Part shown: positions 21,756 through 33,081 of the stretch, piece by piece
Layout: every line of letters starts with the position of its first letter
Position numbering within the stretch: position 1 is the first letter of the stretch
NCBI GenBank assembly: GCA_016748015.1
Contig: JAAOMT010000183.1
Coordinates: 181,237-223,934, forward strand
Source of the DNA: Geosiphon pyriformis
Lineage: Eukaryota > Glomeromycota > Glomeromycetes > Archaeosporales > Geosiphonaceae
Length of the DNA stretch: 42,698 nt
Direction of reading: 5' to 3'
Program-made: the position numbers and the translations under genes
Notes under the pieces: model-generated
Database searches by the model: none
What the model saw: the letters and a program-made list of their open reading frames with translations, nothing else
What the model was told of the DNA's origin: nothing

Positions 21756-23279
21756 AGACAATCAACATCAACTCTAACTTCTTTTCATGCCGTTGCAGCG
21801 CAGCTATCAAAATGTCACAAAGCTCTGAAAAAGAGAATCTCCGTAAGTTCTCATGCTTTTTTCTTTGGAAAGAATATTTGACGTAGAGAATTTGAAGCTT
21901 AAATTTTTTTTCTAAATCTTATAGCGAACTATATATTTCTATGAGATAGTTTAACTATTGGGGGGGGGGGGGTAATTATCTTTTTATGGGTGCTTTTCAC
22001 TTATTCACCTTTTATCCTTTTAAACCCCAGTGAGGGCTTTTTTTAACTACCATAAATCTAATATATTACCAACAAATACTAATCAATCAAGAACCACTTC
22101 CTAGAACCCTTCATAAAACCATGGAAATCACTAGACTAGAATCTAACCGAATTAGCGACCTGAAAACCCTCGATATCCAAATTTGTAATTTTTGCCACCG
22201 ACTGAATCTCTTAAATCTCGTATGAAAGCCCTTTGGGGAGTTCTACTGTCGCTTACATGAAACGGTATCCAGTTTGCTGGGAATTGTGGTATCAAGTCTG
22301 TTAAACAAAAGTATATAAAATCTAATTTTATTATGATATTTTCTTAATTGTAAGATCTTAAATTAAATCGTTTTAAAAATTAATTTAGTTGACAACAATA
22401 ATAATAATAACAACTTATAATTATTGATTAATTAAAAAAAACATATCAACATTTGTGATATTTATTAAAATATGTTTCAAAAGAAAGAAATGTGATCATC
22501 CAAAACTATTGCCCCTTTAGTCAAAGAATCTTTTTAATCATAAACAAATGTTTTAATTTAGACGTGAAAGGATAATATATGCTATAATGAATCAAGATTA
22601 TGTTAGTAATCACAAATTTCCTAGTCATTTCAAGCTCAGAACAAGTTATATTACCTCTCTTCTTGATATCATGATGAATCTTGAGTATGGAAGCCATTTT
22701 ATTTTTCTCGATTGGGTTTTCATCTTTTTTGAAAGTCTTACAAAGATGAGATTTTCACCTCAGAATTAACGCCAAAAGGCGGCACCTGATGAGAAAAAAG
22801 TTCTAAGAAATATATTTTGAAATTCCAACTTTAAAAATATATCTAATTCCCCAAATAGATAAGTAATTGTCCATGAGCCTTAGAAGATGAGAATTAAATT
22901 TTTTTTTACCTAGATCAAAAATGTTTTGAAAAAAAGGTTAGTACAATGCAAAAAGATTTCACAAGAAATTTTTCTTGATTTAATTAAGAAAAAGACCTTG
23001 AAACTGATGTTGTAATTAATTGCGTTAATAGCATTTAATGTCAGGTTGAAGACAAAAGGAGGGCATAACAATTATTAATTAGGCATTTTTTAAAAAACTA
23101 TCACACCATTATCTGTATATTTATTTGATTTATATTTATTTAACTTTGATACTTAAATATCCAAAAAAGCTCTGCTCGTTCCTATTAAATATCACTCCAA
23201 TTTATTCAATCACCCAACACTCGAGAATGGGAGTTCACTAATATGGAGACGCGCGGGTCACAAAGCTTTCCATAAACAC
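21756..23279. other. intergenic, with a small coding-like patch
   Basis: A G13 run lies at 21960-21972. A plus-strand patch at about 22082-22222 reads QEPLPRTLHKTMEITRLESN then RISDLKTLDIQICNFCHRLN before TGA; it looks coding but has no partner exon. The rest is AT-rich with (CAA/ATA) repeats at 22391-22414. Confidence 0.35.
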
Positions 23280-23640
23280 TATCTTCATCTTTAAAATGGA
23301 GACAGCGAGCAGCTTATGACAGCACACAGCAAGCGACGACTCTCAGAAACTTTCAAATGAATCTTACTAGCAATGTGCATCCCAAAATCCTCAGAAACAG
23401 TTCTTGAAGCGATGAATGGCTTGAAAGATTTGCCTTTAATAGGATATTGCGTAGGAACAGAAGGCTGAACCTATTGCGCTTTAACAAAAACGACATATTT
23501 TTTGATGATTCGGCTATCTGGAGCGAACCAGCCGTCATCTGTCTCAGCACGCTCTTAAGTTCGGCGCATACAGCACAAGGTGAAATTATTAGACGTATAA
23601 TTTTTTATGATAAAACATGATTCAAAAAATTGTTTTATAA
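23280..23640 (+). other. GC-richer island with overlapping coding-like frames
   Basis: Local GC is clearly above the neighbourhood. Plus-strand frames read SDEWLERFAFNRILRRNRRL then NKNDIFFDDSAIWSEP in one frame, and KSSETVLEAMNGLKDLPLIG then YCVGTEG, stop, TYCALTKTTYFLM in another. Neither has a full gene structure. It may be a relic of a gene or mobile element. The minus-strand frame at 23353-23550 covers the same DNA. Confidence 0.3.
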
Positions 23641-23782
23641 TGACTTTTTACAAATAGTGTAATTACAAATAAATAATGTTTATTTTACAATGAACATGCT
23701 AGGTTACCAGCACCCATAAGAATTTTTAGGTTATAGTGAATAAGAGTGGATGAGAAACTAGCTACTTTTAGGGAGAAATGTT

Positions 23783-25529
23783 TTATTCTGATAAATGAAT
23801 CCAAGTTAAAGTCCAAAAGATTATTGTATAAATTATGGTCATCCCATTAGGTTGATATTGTAGAGCACTACTCCATTCAATCGTATCATTTGTTAAACTT
23901 GGCGTATAACCACCACCATCTTCTGGTTCATTAATCTCATCATTAATGTCCCCATCTTCAGTCGGAATATTGTCGGTTCCATTATTTGGTTGTTCAGGTT
24001 TAAAGTTAGTTATCTTCTTTTTCGGCAAAGGCCCGGAGTCAACAAGGGCCAATGGATTCCAAAGCATCCACCATTCATCTACGCCTGAATCATTTTCTAG
24101 TATTTTCGCCAGGATTTTTGAATATTTTCCATCATTATCACCATAATATTGTTTTGCTGCATATAATGGAACCAAAAAATAAATAGAGTTTTCATTTTTT
24201 GGCAACCCTTTTTTCACTAAAAAATCTATTGCTGTTTTAATTGTTGCTCCTTCTTTTGTTTTTGCCTCCCACAAATTAGGGGTACCTGGAATTTTTACTG
24301 ATAGGCGTGCTATGTAGGTAAGAGCTATGAGGTTAAAATATTGATAATGAAACGGCCTCTGAAAAAGATAGTGGAGATGTTAAATTATTGAAAAAAAGGG
24401 GAGTAACTAATTATATCAAATTTAAAGTTGAAAACTTACTGTACGACCACTTTCCAATTCCTGTTCACCCGATGAAGAAATTTGTTCTTGGAATTGTCGA
24501 TTCATATAACTCGTTATAAGTCTGGAAGCCTTTGCGTCTTGACCTGTCCAAGCGAGATAAGTTGCCAATTGAACAATATAAAATGTCGCGTGATTATTCC
24601 CAGCATTTCTAGCGCCAGTCCCAAATTTGCTTTGAATAAGCCAATCAGCATATTGTCTGAACCAAATTTTCATGTCATACAAAAATTTTTTGCCGCCCGA
24701 TTTGGACCTTCCAAGAATTTCAACACAACCTGGTATAAAAACCTTTTCGAATTTATGAAATATATCAATTATAAAAAATTTACACGTCAATTTCCTTATC
24801 AGAAAGAATGCTTAAGTGACTTACATAAAATCTTAAATCCAGAATTCCTTCAACGCGTCCGACCCAGCTATCAGGAAAACCAGGTCCTCTTATCACCTGT
24901 CCGTATTCAACACGAGGCGTCATACCGGTATTTTTATCCAGGAACCAAATATTTAATAAGTCAACTGCCTTTTTGGCATACTCTTCATCATCATACAGAA
25001 AATAATATATCGTTAACGCGAGAACATCTGTGATCATGTTTCCTGACTCTTTTGGGTCGGCTAGTAATTTCAAATCAGACGCGAATAATCCATCTATTCG
25101 CTTGTATGGACAATCAATCATGGGATTTTTTACTCTTCGAATTTTTGAACAATCTGCATGAAGATACGGTGCCCATGAGTAGTATTCATGTTTATTACCG
25201 TTTGGTGGTATTTGCATTCCTCTGCCTGTTGTCACCGTGTATGAGCCTTTATTCACTAGTGCGCTGTTAGCTTTCGCCTTAAGACTTCTAAGGGCTGCTT
25301 CTGCTATCCCAGGATCTGTTAGATTATTTTCCTTGAAATATTTCAAGCCACTAATACTTATTAAATCAACTTGTAGGCCGGCTGCAAAAGGAAAACTTTC
25401 AATTAATAACAATTTTCCTTTTACAATGAAATATTGATTCAACTTACCATTTGAGAATAATACTTGAAACGAGATAAAAACTGCAGTAAAAAAAAAGTTT
25501 CTAATTTCGAAAAAATATTTTGTTTTCAT
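23783..25529 (-). CDS. secreted alginate-lyase-fold polysaccharide lyase, four exons, 505 aa
   Basis: Exons: 25529-25448, 25381-24825, 24742-24440, 24358-23783 (introns 66, 82, 81 bp; the second uses an AAG acceptor). The coding sum of 1518 nt gives 505 residues. A signal peptide comes first (FFFTAVFISFQVLFSNA). YYSWAPYLHADCSK, CPYKRIDG and PDSWVGRVEG match the alginate_lyase (PF05426, PL5-type alpha toroid) fold. Catalytic-type residues are present: Asn263-His264 (AGNNHATFY), Arg315 and Tyr319/321 (RTRPFHYQYF), the Arg codon opening exon 4. Family chemistry is beta-elimination of uronic-acid polymers. The tail is acidic and Pro/Asn-rich, ending in a hydrophobic stretch (MTIIYTIIFWTLTWIHL), which suggests a GPI anchor or membrane anchor at the cell surface. 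The substrate is unknown; glucuronan of the fungus's own wall is a reasonable guess (inference), and glycosaminoglycan- or alginate-like polymers are alternatives. Confidence 0.88.
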
Positions 25530-28500
25530 GTTTTTAACAAACTATAAAATAGAACTGCTGTTTTGACAAAATTGAATAGATTTCAAAAAATCAAAGAATT
25601 ATTAAAAGTACACAAAGTTACAATATGCAAGAAAAATGTAGAAATTTATAAAGAAAATTTTTGAATAAAACGTGTAATTATAAACAGGTAAAATTATGTT
25701 ACAAATGAAGAGTTTTTTAAGGAAAGGTGGACCCAATCAATGGGATTAAAGCTGGAAAGATGAGGCGATTTGATGTTGTTGGATAATGTTACAAGTTTGG
25801 TCAACCAAAAGCAACAAAAATAAGGGAGAAAATAGGAGAGAAGAGAGAAGGAGAGAGAAAAGGGGAAGACCAAGGAACCTTGGGAATCAAGGCCCACAGA
25901 AAAAAGGGAAAAATAACCAAAAAACCTTGTGTAGTTTCTGGATTTCTTTTTATAATATTTCTTTTTCATTATCCACATGGTAATCGTCTAATAACCACAT
26001 GACAGTCGTGAATCGGGAATGATCAGGTTTAAAACATTTGGGTAATTTTAATGAATCATCTATGTATCACAAGGTAAATTGAATAAGATATTACCGAATA
26101 GAACAATGGATTCTTGATTACTTAATGTGGAATCGAAAGAAAATTTTGAAACAAAGTTTTTTTATGGACAAGACTTAGATATTGATAAATATTTCGATTG
26201 TGACTTTTCATATGCGAAAAAGGGAACGAAACGAACTTGACCAATCTAAAGTTATTAATTATTCATCAAAGAGAATCAATAAGGAGATTTGTTTATTCAT
26301 TGTTAATAATATCCAGGGGGGTTTTGTTTACTTATATTTACCAGTTTCAAACCGATGACACAGTCATTCCATAAATAAGGATATAAATAGGGTTAATTTT
26401 AGAAACCATGAGCTTTAACGAAAAACATTGCAAAAAATTACTGTTTAAAGATTTTTAATGATAAACAAATTGCTACAAGTTTTGTAATCGTATCCACAAT
26501 TTCTGAATTAATTTGCTTTGATATTCCTTTTTTATTAAAAAGCCACAAAAATTTGATGAGTTGGGTAAATTTTTCTCGTAAAAGAATATCCCAAAAAGGT
26601 TGAGTAAATTTCACTAAAAGTGTTTCATAGTTATATTAAGATCTTTGAGTTTCGTGTGAGGAAACAAACAAAAACACTGTTTTTAAAATCAAGGATTAAA
26701 AGTTAATCAAAATATCATTTAAAAGACTCGGTCACTATATCTGACTGGATCTAATAATTTTTTGGTGAAATCACACAATCAAAACTAAAAACATTGACTT
26801 TTTTATTTCTAATTTAAACTCGACTTGGCAAATGTTTGTAAGATTAAATTAAAAAGGTTAAATTGTGTTGATGAATTTTTCGTCATTAGTTTCAGAAAAA
26901 CTTTAAAACTAAGAAGTGACTAGATCATCTAGTTCATAAATTTTGCAAAGATAAAGTTATGATAATTTAATCTAGAACAATAATACAATAAAGTTATGAT
27001 AACTTGGAACAATAAAATAAAAATTGCGGTTATGTCTTTTAAAAATTACTTAGTTTCATACAAGATTAATTTTGATTAAAATGCAAAAAAATAATTTGAA
27101 TAAATGATTTATAAATTTGAATTTTTTTACCGAAACATTAATAGAGACAATACATAAAATATTTTTACACAATGTTAAAAAATAATTTATTGTATGAAAT
27201 TTGAAATGACATATTAAAATTAATATTCATACTAATATTTTTGTAATAAAATAATAAGCGTTCAAATTAAAAAATTTAATTCAAATTTTAACAATTGAAA
27301 ATAGAAAAAATCAAGAAATATACATTGACTTTTTTAATTAATATTATTTATTTGTAAATATAACCGAAATTATAAAAATTTAATAAAATTAAAATAAAAA
27401 ATAATAGAATTTTATTTTATCTTATTGAATTTTATCAATAAATTTTATATTTTGAGCATTTTAATCAAAAAAACATAATATATCACTTTATAACAATTGT
27501 ATTGTTATAAGTTGAAGTAACATGTTAAGAGATAGCAGAAAAAAAAGTAACTAAAAACAATATAAAAAATCTTAACTAAAGAGCAAATTGAATTTGTAAA
27601 CAATTTAATTAATGTGATCAGTCTGAAAAATTCACAGTTACTAATTATTTTAAAGAGAAATTTGAAGTTTGAAAAAAAAGTTTGTAATTGCTAATAAAAA
27701 ATAACGTAGCTATTATAATTCTATGCTTTAATCAGCCTTCTTAAAATTCAATAACAGATAATCATTATTTTTAGCAATTGTTTATTCAATGAATTACAAA
27801 AACAAGTCTTTTATTTTTCAATTTAATAAAAATCAAGAAAAAGAGAATAAAAGATATATATAGTTAACTTTAATTTAAAATTATATAGAAAATAAATTTT
27901 TTTTTGATTAATGTTTTTTTACAATTTTATTATATAACTAATAAAAAAACAAACAACAAAGTTAATTACTATAAATTATTATGTAAAATATTCAATTGTA
28001 GCAGTACTAATTATTTTATATATTTTATTCTGTAATATTTTCATTATTTTGAAATATTACTCAATAGCTTTGTAAACACTAAAGTTATAAAGATTTATAT
28101 ATTTTATATTTGATATTAAAAATAAACTAAAATCAAATTTTATATTATTACAATTTAATAATTATTTTAAATTATATAAAATTAAACTTAAAATTTTAAA
28201 ATTTTTTAAAGTAAAGTTGCAATTATTAACATTTTTAAAAACAAAAAAATCAAAAGAACATTGTCAACAACAATAACAACAACAACAACAATAATAATAA
28301 TAATAATAAATAAACTATAAGGTTTTTTAATGACAACTATTTCTTATACAATTAAAATTATAAAAATTTACAATAATATAAAAAAATTTAATTAAATTCA
28401 AGTTAAATAATTTGTTTGCTTTATATTATTATTATTATTATTTTGAAACTAAAATTTTTTATATTAATAATTTGTTTGAAATAAAACAAGTTAGTTTTAT

Positions 28501-28802
28501 TTTTCATATAAAATTAATTATTTGTTAAAAAAAAATTTAGTGTCTGCAGATAGAACAAATTAATTAGTTTTTTTAATACAAATATTTTATTGGATTTGTA
28601 AAAAGTTAAAAAGATCATCTTAATTAAGGATAATATTTTGTTTTAATTATAATCAAGCATGGAGGTTAGTTTTAAAAAACTTTAAATATTTTCAACACCA
28701 GATAAATATTTTAAATTAATTTTTTATAGAATGATTTTTACATTCATTTTGATAGTTTCATTGTCAAGGTTTTTTGTTGAAATGAGAAGAACTATTACAA
28801 AT
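25530..28802. other. long AT-rich intergenic stretch
   Basis: It holds the lyase promoter, a purine-rich tract at 25815-25920 and near-pure A/T DNA from about 26930 to 28730. An imperfect 40-bp duplication (ATAAAGTTATGATAA words) lies at 26948-27020. No gene supported. Confidence 0.5.
28265..28311. repeat. (CAA)n/(ATA)n microsatellite
   Basis: Trinucleotide run: CAA units followed by ATA units. Similar shorter (TAT)n at 28424-28441. Confidence 0.9.
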
Positions 28803-28978
28803 TTATTGACCAAACACTTTTGAAGCATTTGCAGTAATTTTCTTTGGATGACCATTTCTTCTTGTATCATATATTGTGTAGAGGAAAATGTTTATTTTGC
28901 TATGTACAATTTGTAGCTCTTTGGGATCACGTATAACTTCATTATACAAATGTAATAAAGTCGAACATTTACTTTTTC
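28803..28978 (-). CDS. candidate last exon, unknown
   Basis: After an acceptor TTTCAG (28979-28984 on the minus strand) an open frame runs to TAA at 28803. It reads KSKCSTLLHLYNEVIRDPKE then LQIVHSKINIFLYTIYDTRR and NGHPKKITANASKVFGQ. The composition is strongly protein-like and basic near the end, recalling C-terminal parts of mobile-element proteins, but I cannot name the family. No matching upstream exon was found; DNA just upstream reads FFVEACLQNVNFQ in another frame, so a frameshift is an alternative to splicing. Confidence 0.35.
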
Positions 28979-29422
28979 CTGAAAGTTAACATTTTGTAGG
29001 CACGCTTCAACAAAAAAGGTAAAGCATGGTGGCAAAAGTGAAAGTGAAAGTGAAAATGAAAATTTTAATTTAATTTACAATTTTAGATATTGAAAATCTA
29101 ATTTAAACTTGAGAAAGTTATACACAAACAAAGATAGATAGCTAGCTTGATAAAAATCTTTTAAAGGAAAATTTTTTAGTCTTTTCTCAATACACAATTC
29201 ATTTTCAAAAAAAAATTTGTGTACAACTTTTGAACAAAATCACAATTTTTACAAGATAATAGGTTTTTATTGTATTGTATTGTATTGACTAATGGAAATT
29301 TATAGTAGTATTTTAATTATAAAAATATATTTGACAACAATAAGTGTGATTCTAAGAAAAAATTTATTATAGTTGTATTCTGTTTTTTACTATAAATAGA
29401 AAATTCAAACTCGCTATATATA

Positions 29423-29662
29423 TCAATGCCAATGAAGATAAGATTTTTCAATCATAAATATACAAATGATTGTTGATTTATAAACATCGTTTTTCTTGGC
29501 GATCTCGCCTATTGGTAACCTTTTACCATGTTGTGCACCGCGAAAGTATAAAATCTTCGGAATGGAAATTTTTTCTTTGCAATACCCGATGCAACCAGCT
29601 CGTCCGGTGTTTTCAGTGTATGGCTGAATCAATTTATTTTTAGAAAATTCAGAAATTTTCAA
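29423..29662 (-). pseudogene. possible relic of a Tc1/mariner-type transposase DNA-binding domain
   Basis: A 79-codon frame reading NTGRAGCIGYCKEKISIPKI then FRGAQHGKRLPIGEIAKKND and VYKSTIICIF. The part GKRLPIGEIAKKNDVYKSTI has the spacing of a helix-turn-helix such as the one opening Tc1-like transposases (residue stretch -IGEIAKK-xx-V-KSTI-). No catalytic DDE part follows. Weak call; chance resemblance is possible. Confidence 0.25.
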
Positions 29663-30432
29663 TACCTATCTGTTCGCCAGTGACATGATAAGGATAAATT
29701 GGAATTTCAGTTTAAAAATAAACAAATCATTATTTTAAATTTTGAAAAGATCCATTTTGAAATCCTTCTATTTGGAAATACTGATTCACCCTTAAGCCAC
29801 CGTCCTTCTCAAGTGGAAATTTTGGTGAGATACGCAAGAATTATTTATACATTAGAAATTAACAAATGATGGAAAAACTTTTCTCTGGAAAATTTAGGTA
29901 AAAGGTGCCACAAAAACAAGATTCGCAGGGACCAGTTCAAAATTTCTAGGTTTAACGAATGGAAATAACCGAAACAAATTATTTTGAATTGGAATCATCA
30001 AGCTATGTTGTTAGTGGGAATCATTTGATAACATGGAACGACATTTCAATGACTCAATAGCCTTCACCAAAGCACTGAGGTAAAATCTGATACCGTTATC
30101 TTTGTGTAATTTTGTAGGATAGTGACAATTGTTTTGCCAAGAATTCATTAAAGTTTTCATTGGAAATGTAAAGTATAACTTGATTAGTAGTTTGATCGTT
30201 TTACTGAATGGTTCTCAGATATAAAACCTTATGTAGACAGATACAAGGAATTGTAATAGAGGGTGGCTAGGTTAGAAGTTAAAAGGCTTCACTCACTCAA
30301 ACTTGGAAAGACGGAAAAATTTAAAAGCTTACCCTAAAACAAGTCACAATGTGATCAGCTTATCAAGTTTTTATCTTCTTGCGTTACTGTTTTTGATTCC
30401 GAGTGAACAGCTGAAGTTAACTATTTTTTGAA

Positions 30433-30460
30433 GGTTGACCAAGAGAGGTTGACCAAGAGA
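30433..30460. repeat. 14-bp tandem duplication
   Basis: GGTTGACCAAGAGA occurs twice head to tail. Confidence 0.9.
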
Positions 30461-31849
30461 ATTCGTAAAATCAAGCCTTATGATATATCAGAGAACATTG
30501 AAATATATAACGTAATAACCGTTACAAATTTAAAGACAACTGAGAAATCACTATACAAAGCAGTACTTCAGATAAGACTTTTTATTTCAAAGACTAAAAA
30601 TTAAGTAAGGCCAATAAAATCAAGTTGAAAAATTAAAAAGAATACTTTTTGTGATAAAAATGAGTTTCATGATTGACCTACCCTAAACAAAATAATTAAT
30701 TACAAGTTTTTCAATTGGAATCATTAATTATCCCCATTGCCATTCCATTCCGTTCCCTTAAAGTTATCATTGGGAGGTGTCACTTATTTCATACGCGTTT
30801 ACCACTTTTTAAATGTAAATGTAATAATGAAAATTTCCAATGTTTTTGGTTAGTAAGAATAAGATTCTTACGTGAACAAATATTAATTGATCAAAATTGA
30901 ATGTGATTATTAAAAAATTTTATTGATCGTCAAAACCTATGTACTTACAATTCGGAGAAAACCTATGCTCTCTTGGTAAGCAAATGAGACTTGTACTTGT
31001 TATCAAAAACATAGAACTTTCAAAGAAACTTTTATATTTCATCACTTTTTTAATTAAATTTTTAATTTGATGAAATCCCTTTACAAATAAAGCTGTTGCA
31101 TTTGCAGCATATGTTATATCTGATTATATCAAAATTTTTATCATTTATTTTATTATAGATTTTATCAACAAATAAAAAATTTTTCTCTTTGTTAAATCTT
31201 TTTAAAAGGGTAATACTGTATTTGAGAAATGAGGTTTGCAATATTTGTAGATTTTACATCATATTATTTTCAAACCCATTATATGATCATAAATGCAAAA
31301 TATAACTATTATAATTTAAAGTTAGAAGTTTATAAACGCTTTCTTTTATAAGTATTGAAAAATTTTTATTTAAAATTATGAAATATTAATATATTTTAAA
31401 TTATTTTACACTTTTTTTTTTGAACTTCGTTTAAGCAATATATTAATATAAAACTTTCAATCTTAAAAAACCCCTTTATTTTATTCTCAAAATTTTGCTT
31501 TAGATAATTTTGAAGTATCGTCCAATCCTATTTTTACAGTGATACTAATGAAGTATTAAGAAAATATTTATAGAGATGTATACTGTAAAGTTAAGCCCAT
31601 TCGTCCTCACTGGTATTTACCTATAGGATATCTCAAGAAATCAAAATAAATTTGGAATATTAGTGCCCAAAGTGCTTCCATCAAGCCTTTTTATTGATAT
31701 TATCTATAAAAAGGCCCAAAATCATTAGATTATCGATAACGCTTTGCTCAATATATAAAGTGAATTTCATTAACTAAAGATAGTCAAAATCAACTCATTT
31801 GAAGATATCTAAACCCTTTTTGAGCAAGCCGATTTACTCATGATAATCA

Positions 31850-31870
31850 ATCATCATCATCATCATCATG
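31850..31870. repeat. (ATC)n microsatellite
   Basis: About seven ATC units. Confidence 0.85.
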
Positions 31871-32949
31871 ATGTCCTTTTTAAATTTGGATAGCCAGTTA
31901 TATTAAATTTCCTTAAAAGATGTAGTTTCATAACTCCTTAAATGAAACATTTCAAAAGTTTCTGGATAAAAAAAGTACAGTTTCTTATTAAAAGAAGAAG
32001 CCATAAGAGACTGACTGTGGGAACTTTTGAAATTATTTGTTCAGGTCCAGTCAAACCTTTAAATTAAAAGTTTTTCAAAGATCACTCCTACATACTTTCT
32101 GAAACTTTATGCCGATTGTCGATATTTTTTGCCTCAAAGCAAAGAATGAAAGAATTAAATTAACTATTGGTAAAAAGAAGAACCCATACTAGGCTAAAAT
32201 GATAGAAGTAGGAACTTTGTTTCATTGTATTTACCAATCCTTTGAATCGTACATAATTTACCTTTCTCTTTCATGAGTTTTTTATTAAATCAATACTGAT
32301 GAGATGAGACGTTGGATAAAAATTTCTTATGATTTGGCCAAAAACAATTTAATTTTGAATTTCAAATACCCTCGTTTCGCAAATACGAATAGTCTTTGTT
32401 CCTCCTTCTGACAAAAAAATTGTGGCATTACAACAGAATTCTCAAACATCTCATAATACAGATGAAATTTTAAATTCATTTCCAAACATGAAGCTCGTAG
32501 AAAATGATGGATAGCATGTCCCTACCATTCACAAAGTCCCTGCATAACTTAACTCAAATATATGCTGAACTTTATTGAGCAATAGCAAAACCCGGTTAAG
32601 GAAAGAAATATTTGTACAAAACTGCTGTGCGATGATTGCATGCACCTTTATTAGCGTAGATGTGCAGAAACTTGAAACAAATAGGATTTGAAAAGTCAAA
32701 TTATGAAAAAATCCTTGAAATAACGTTATTCGAAAGTGGCAAAATTCTGACAAAAAGTTTCAAAACTTGATTGTACTACTTCAATGTGAGAACACGTTTC
32801 TATTTTTCTCATGAACACTGTTTTCCCTTGTCAAAACATTAGATTCGGAATAGATAAAAATTATCTTGATAAAATCAGATCATCTTTATAATAGAAGATG
32901 ATCTAATATCTTATTCTCATGCTTATATAAAATACAATTACGATATATT

Positions 32950-32995
32950 CCCTCTCTCTCTCTCTTTATCCCTTCTTCTTCTTCTTCTTCTTCTT

Positions 32996-33026
<31 letters not shown>

Positions 33027-33048
33027 TTCTTCTTATTCTTAATCAACG
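32950..33048 (+). repeat. (CT)n-(TTC)n pyrimidine tract before the FKBP gene
   Basis: CT dinucleotides at 32950-32965, then TTC units to about 33041 with TTA variants. The tract ends 34-40 bp before the start ATG. Pyrimidine-rich tracts near fungal transcription starts are common, so it may be part of the core promoter or 5' leader. Confidence 0.85.
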
Positions 33049-33081
33049 AATTTTTTTTCTCTTAGTACTAACAATACAGAC

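Larger units (their letters stand above)
28979..33081. other. intergenic, repeat-bearing
   Basis: 4 kb with no supported complete gene; see separate entries for a transposase-like relic and simple repeats. (GTGAAA)n at 29037-29060 and (ATTGT)n at 29270-29287 are also present. Frames at 30715-30900 (+) and 32529-32753 (-) are motif-free. Confidence 0.45.
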
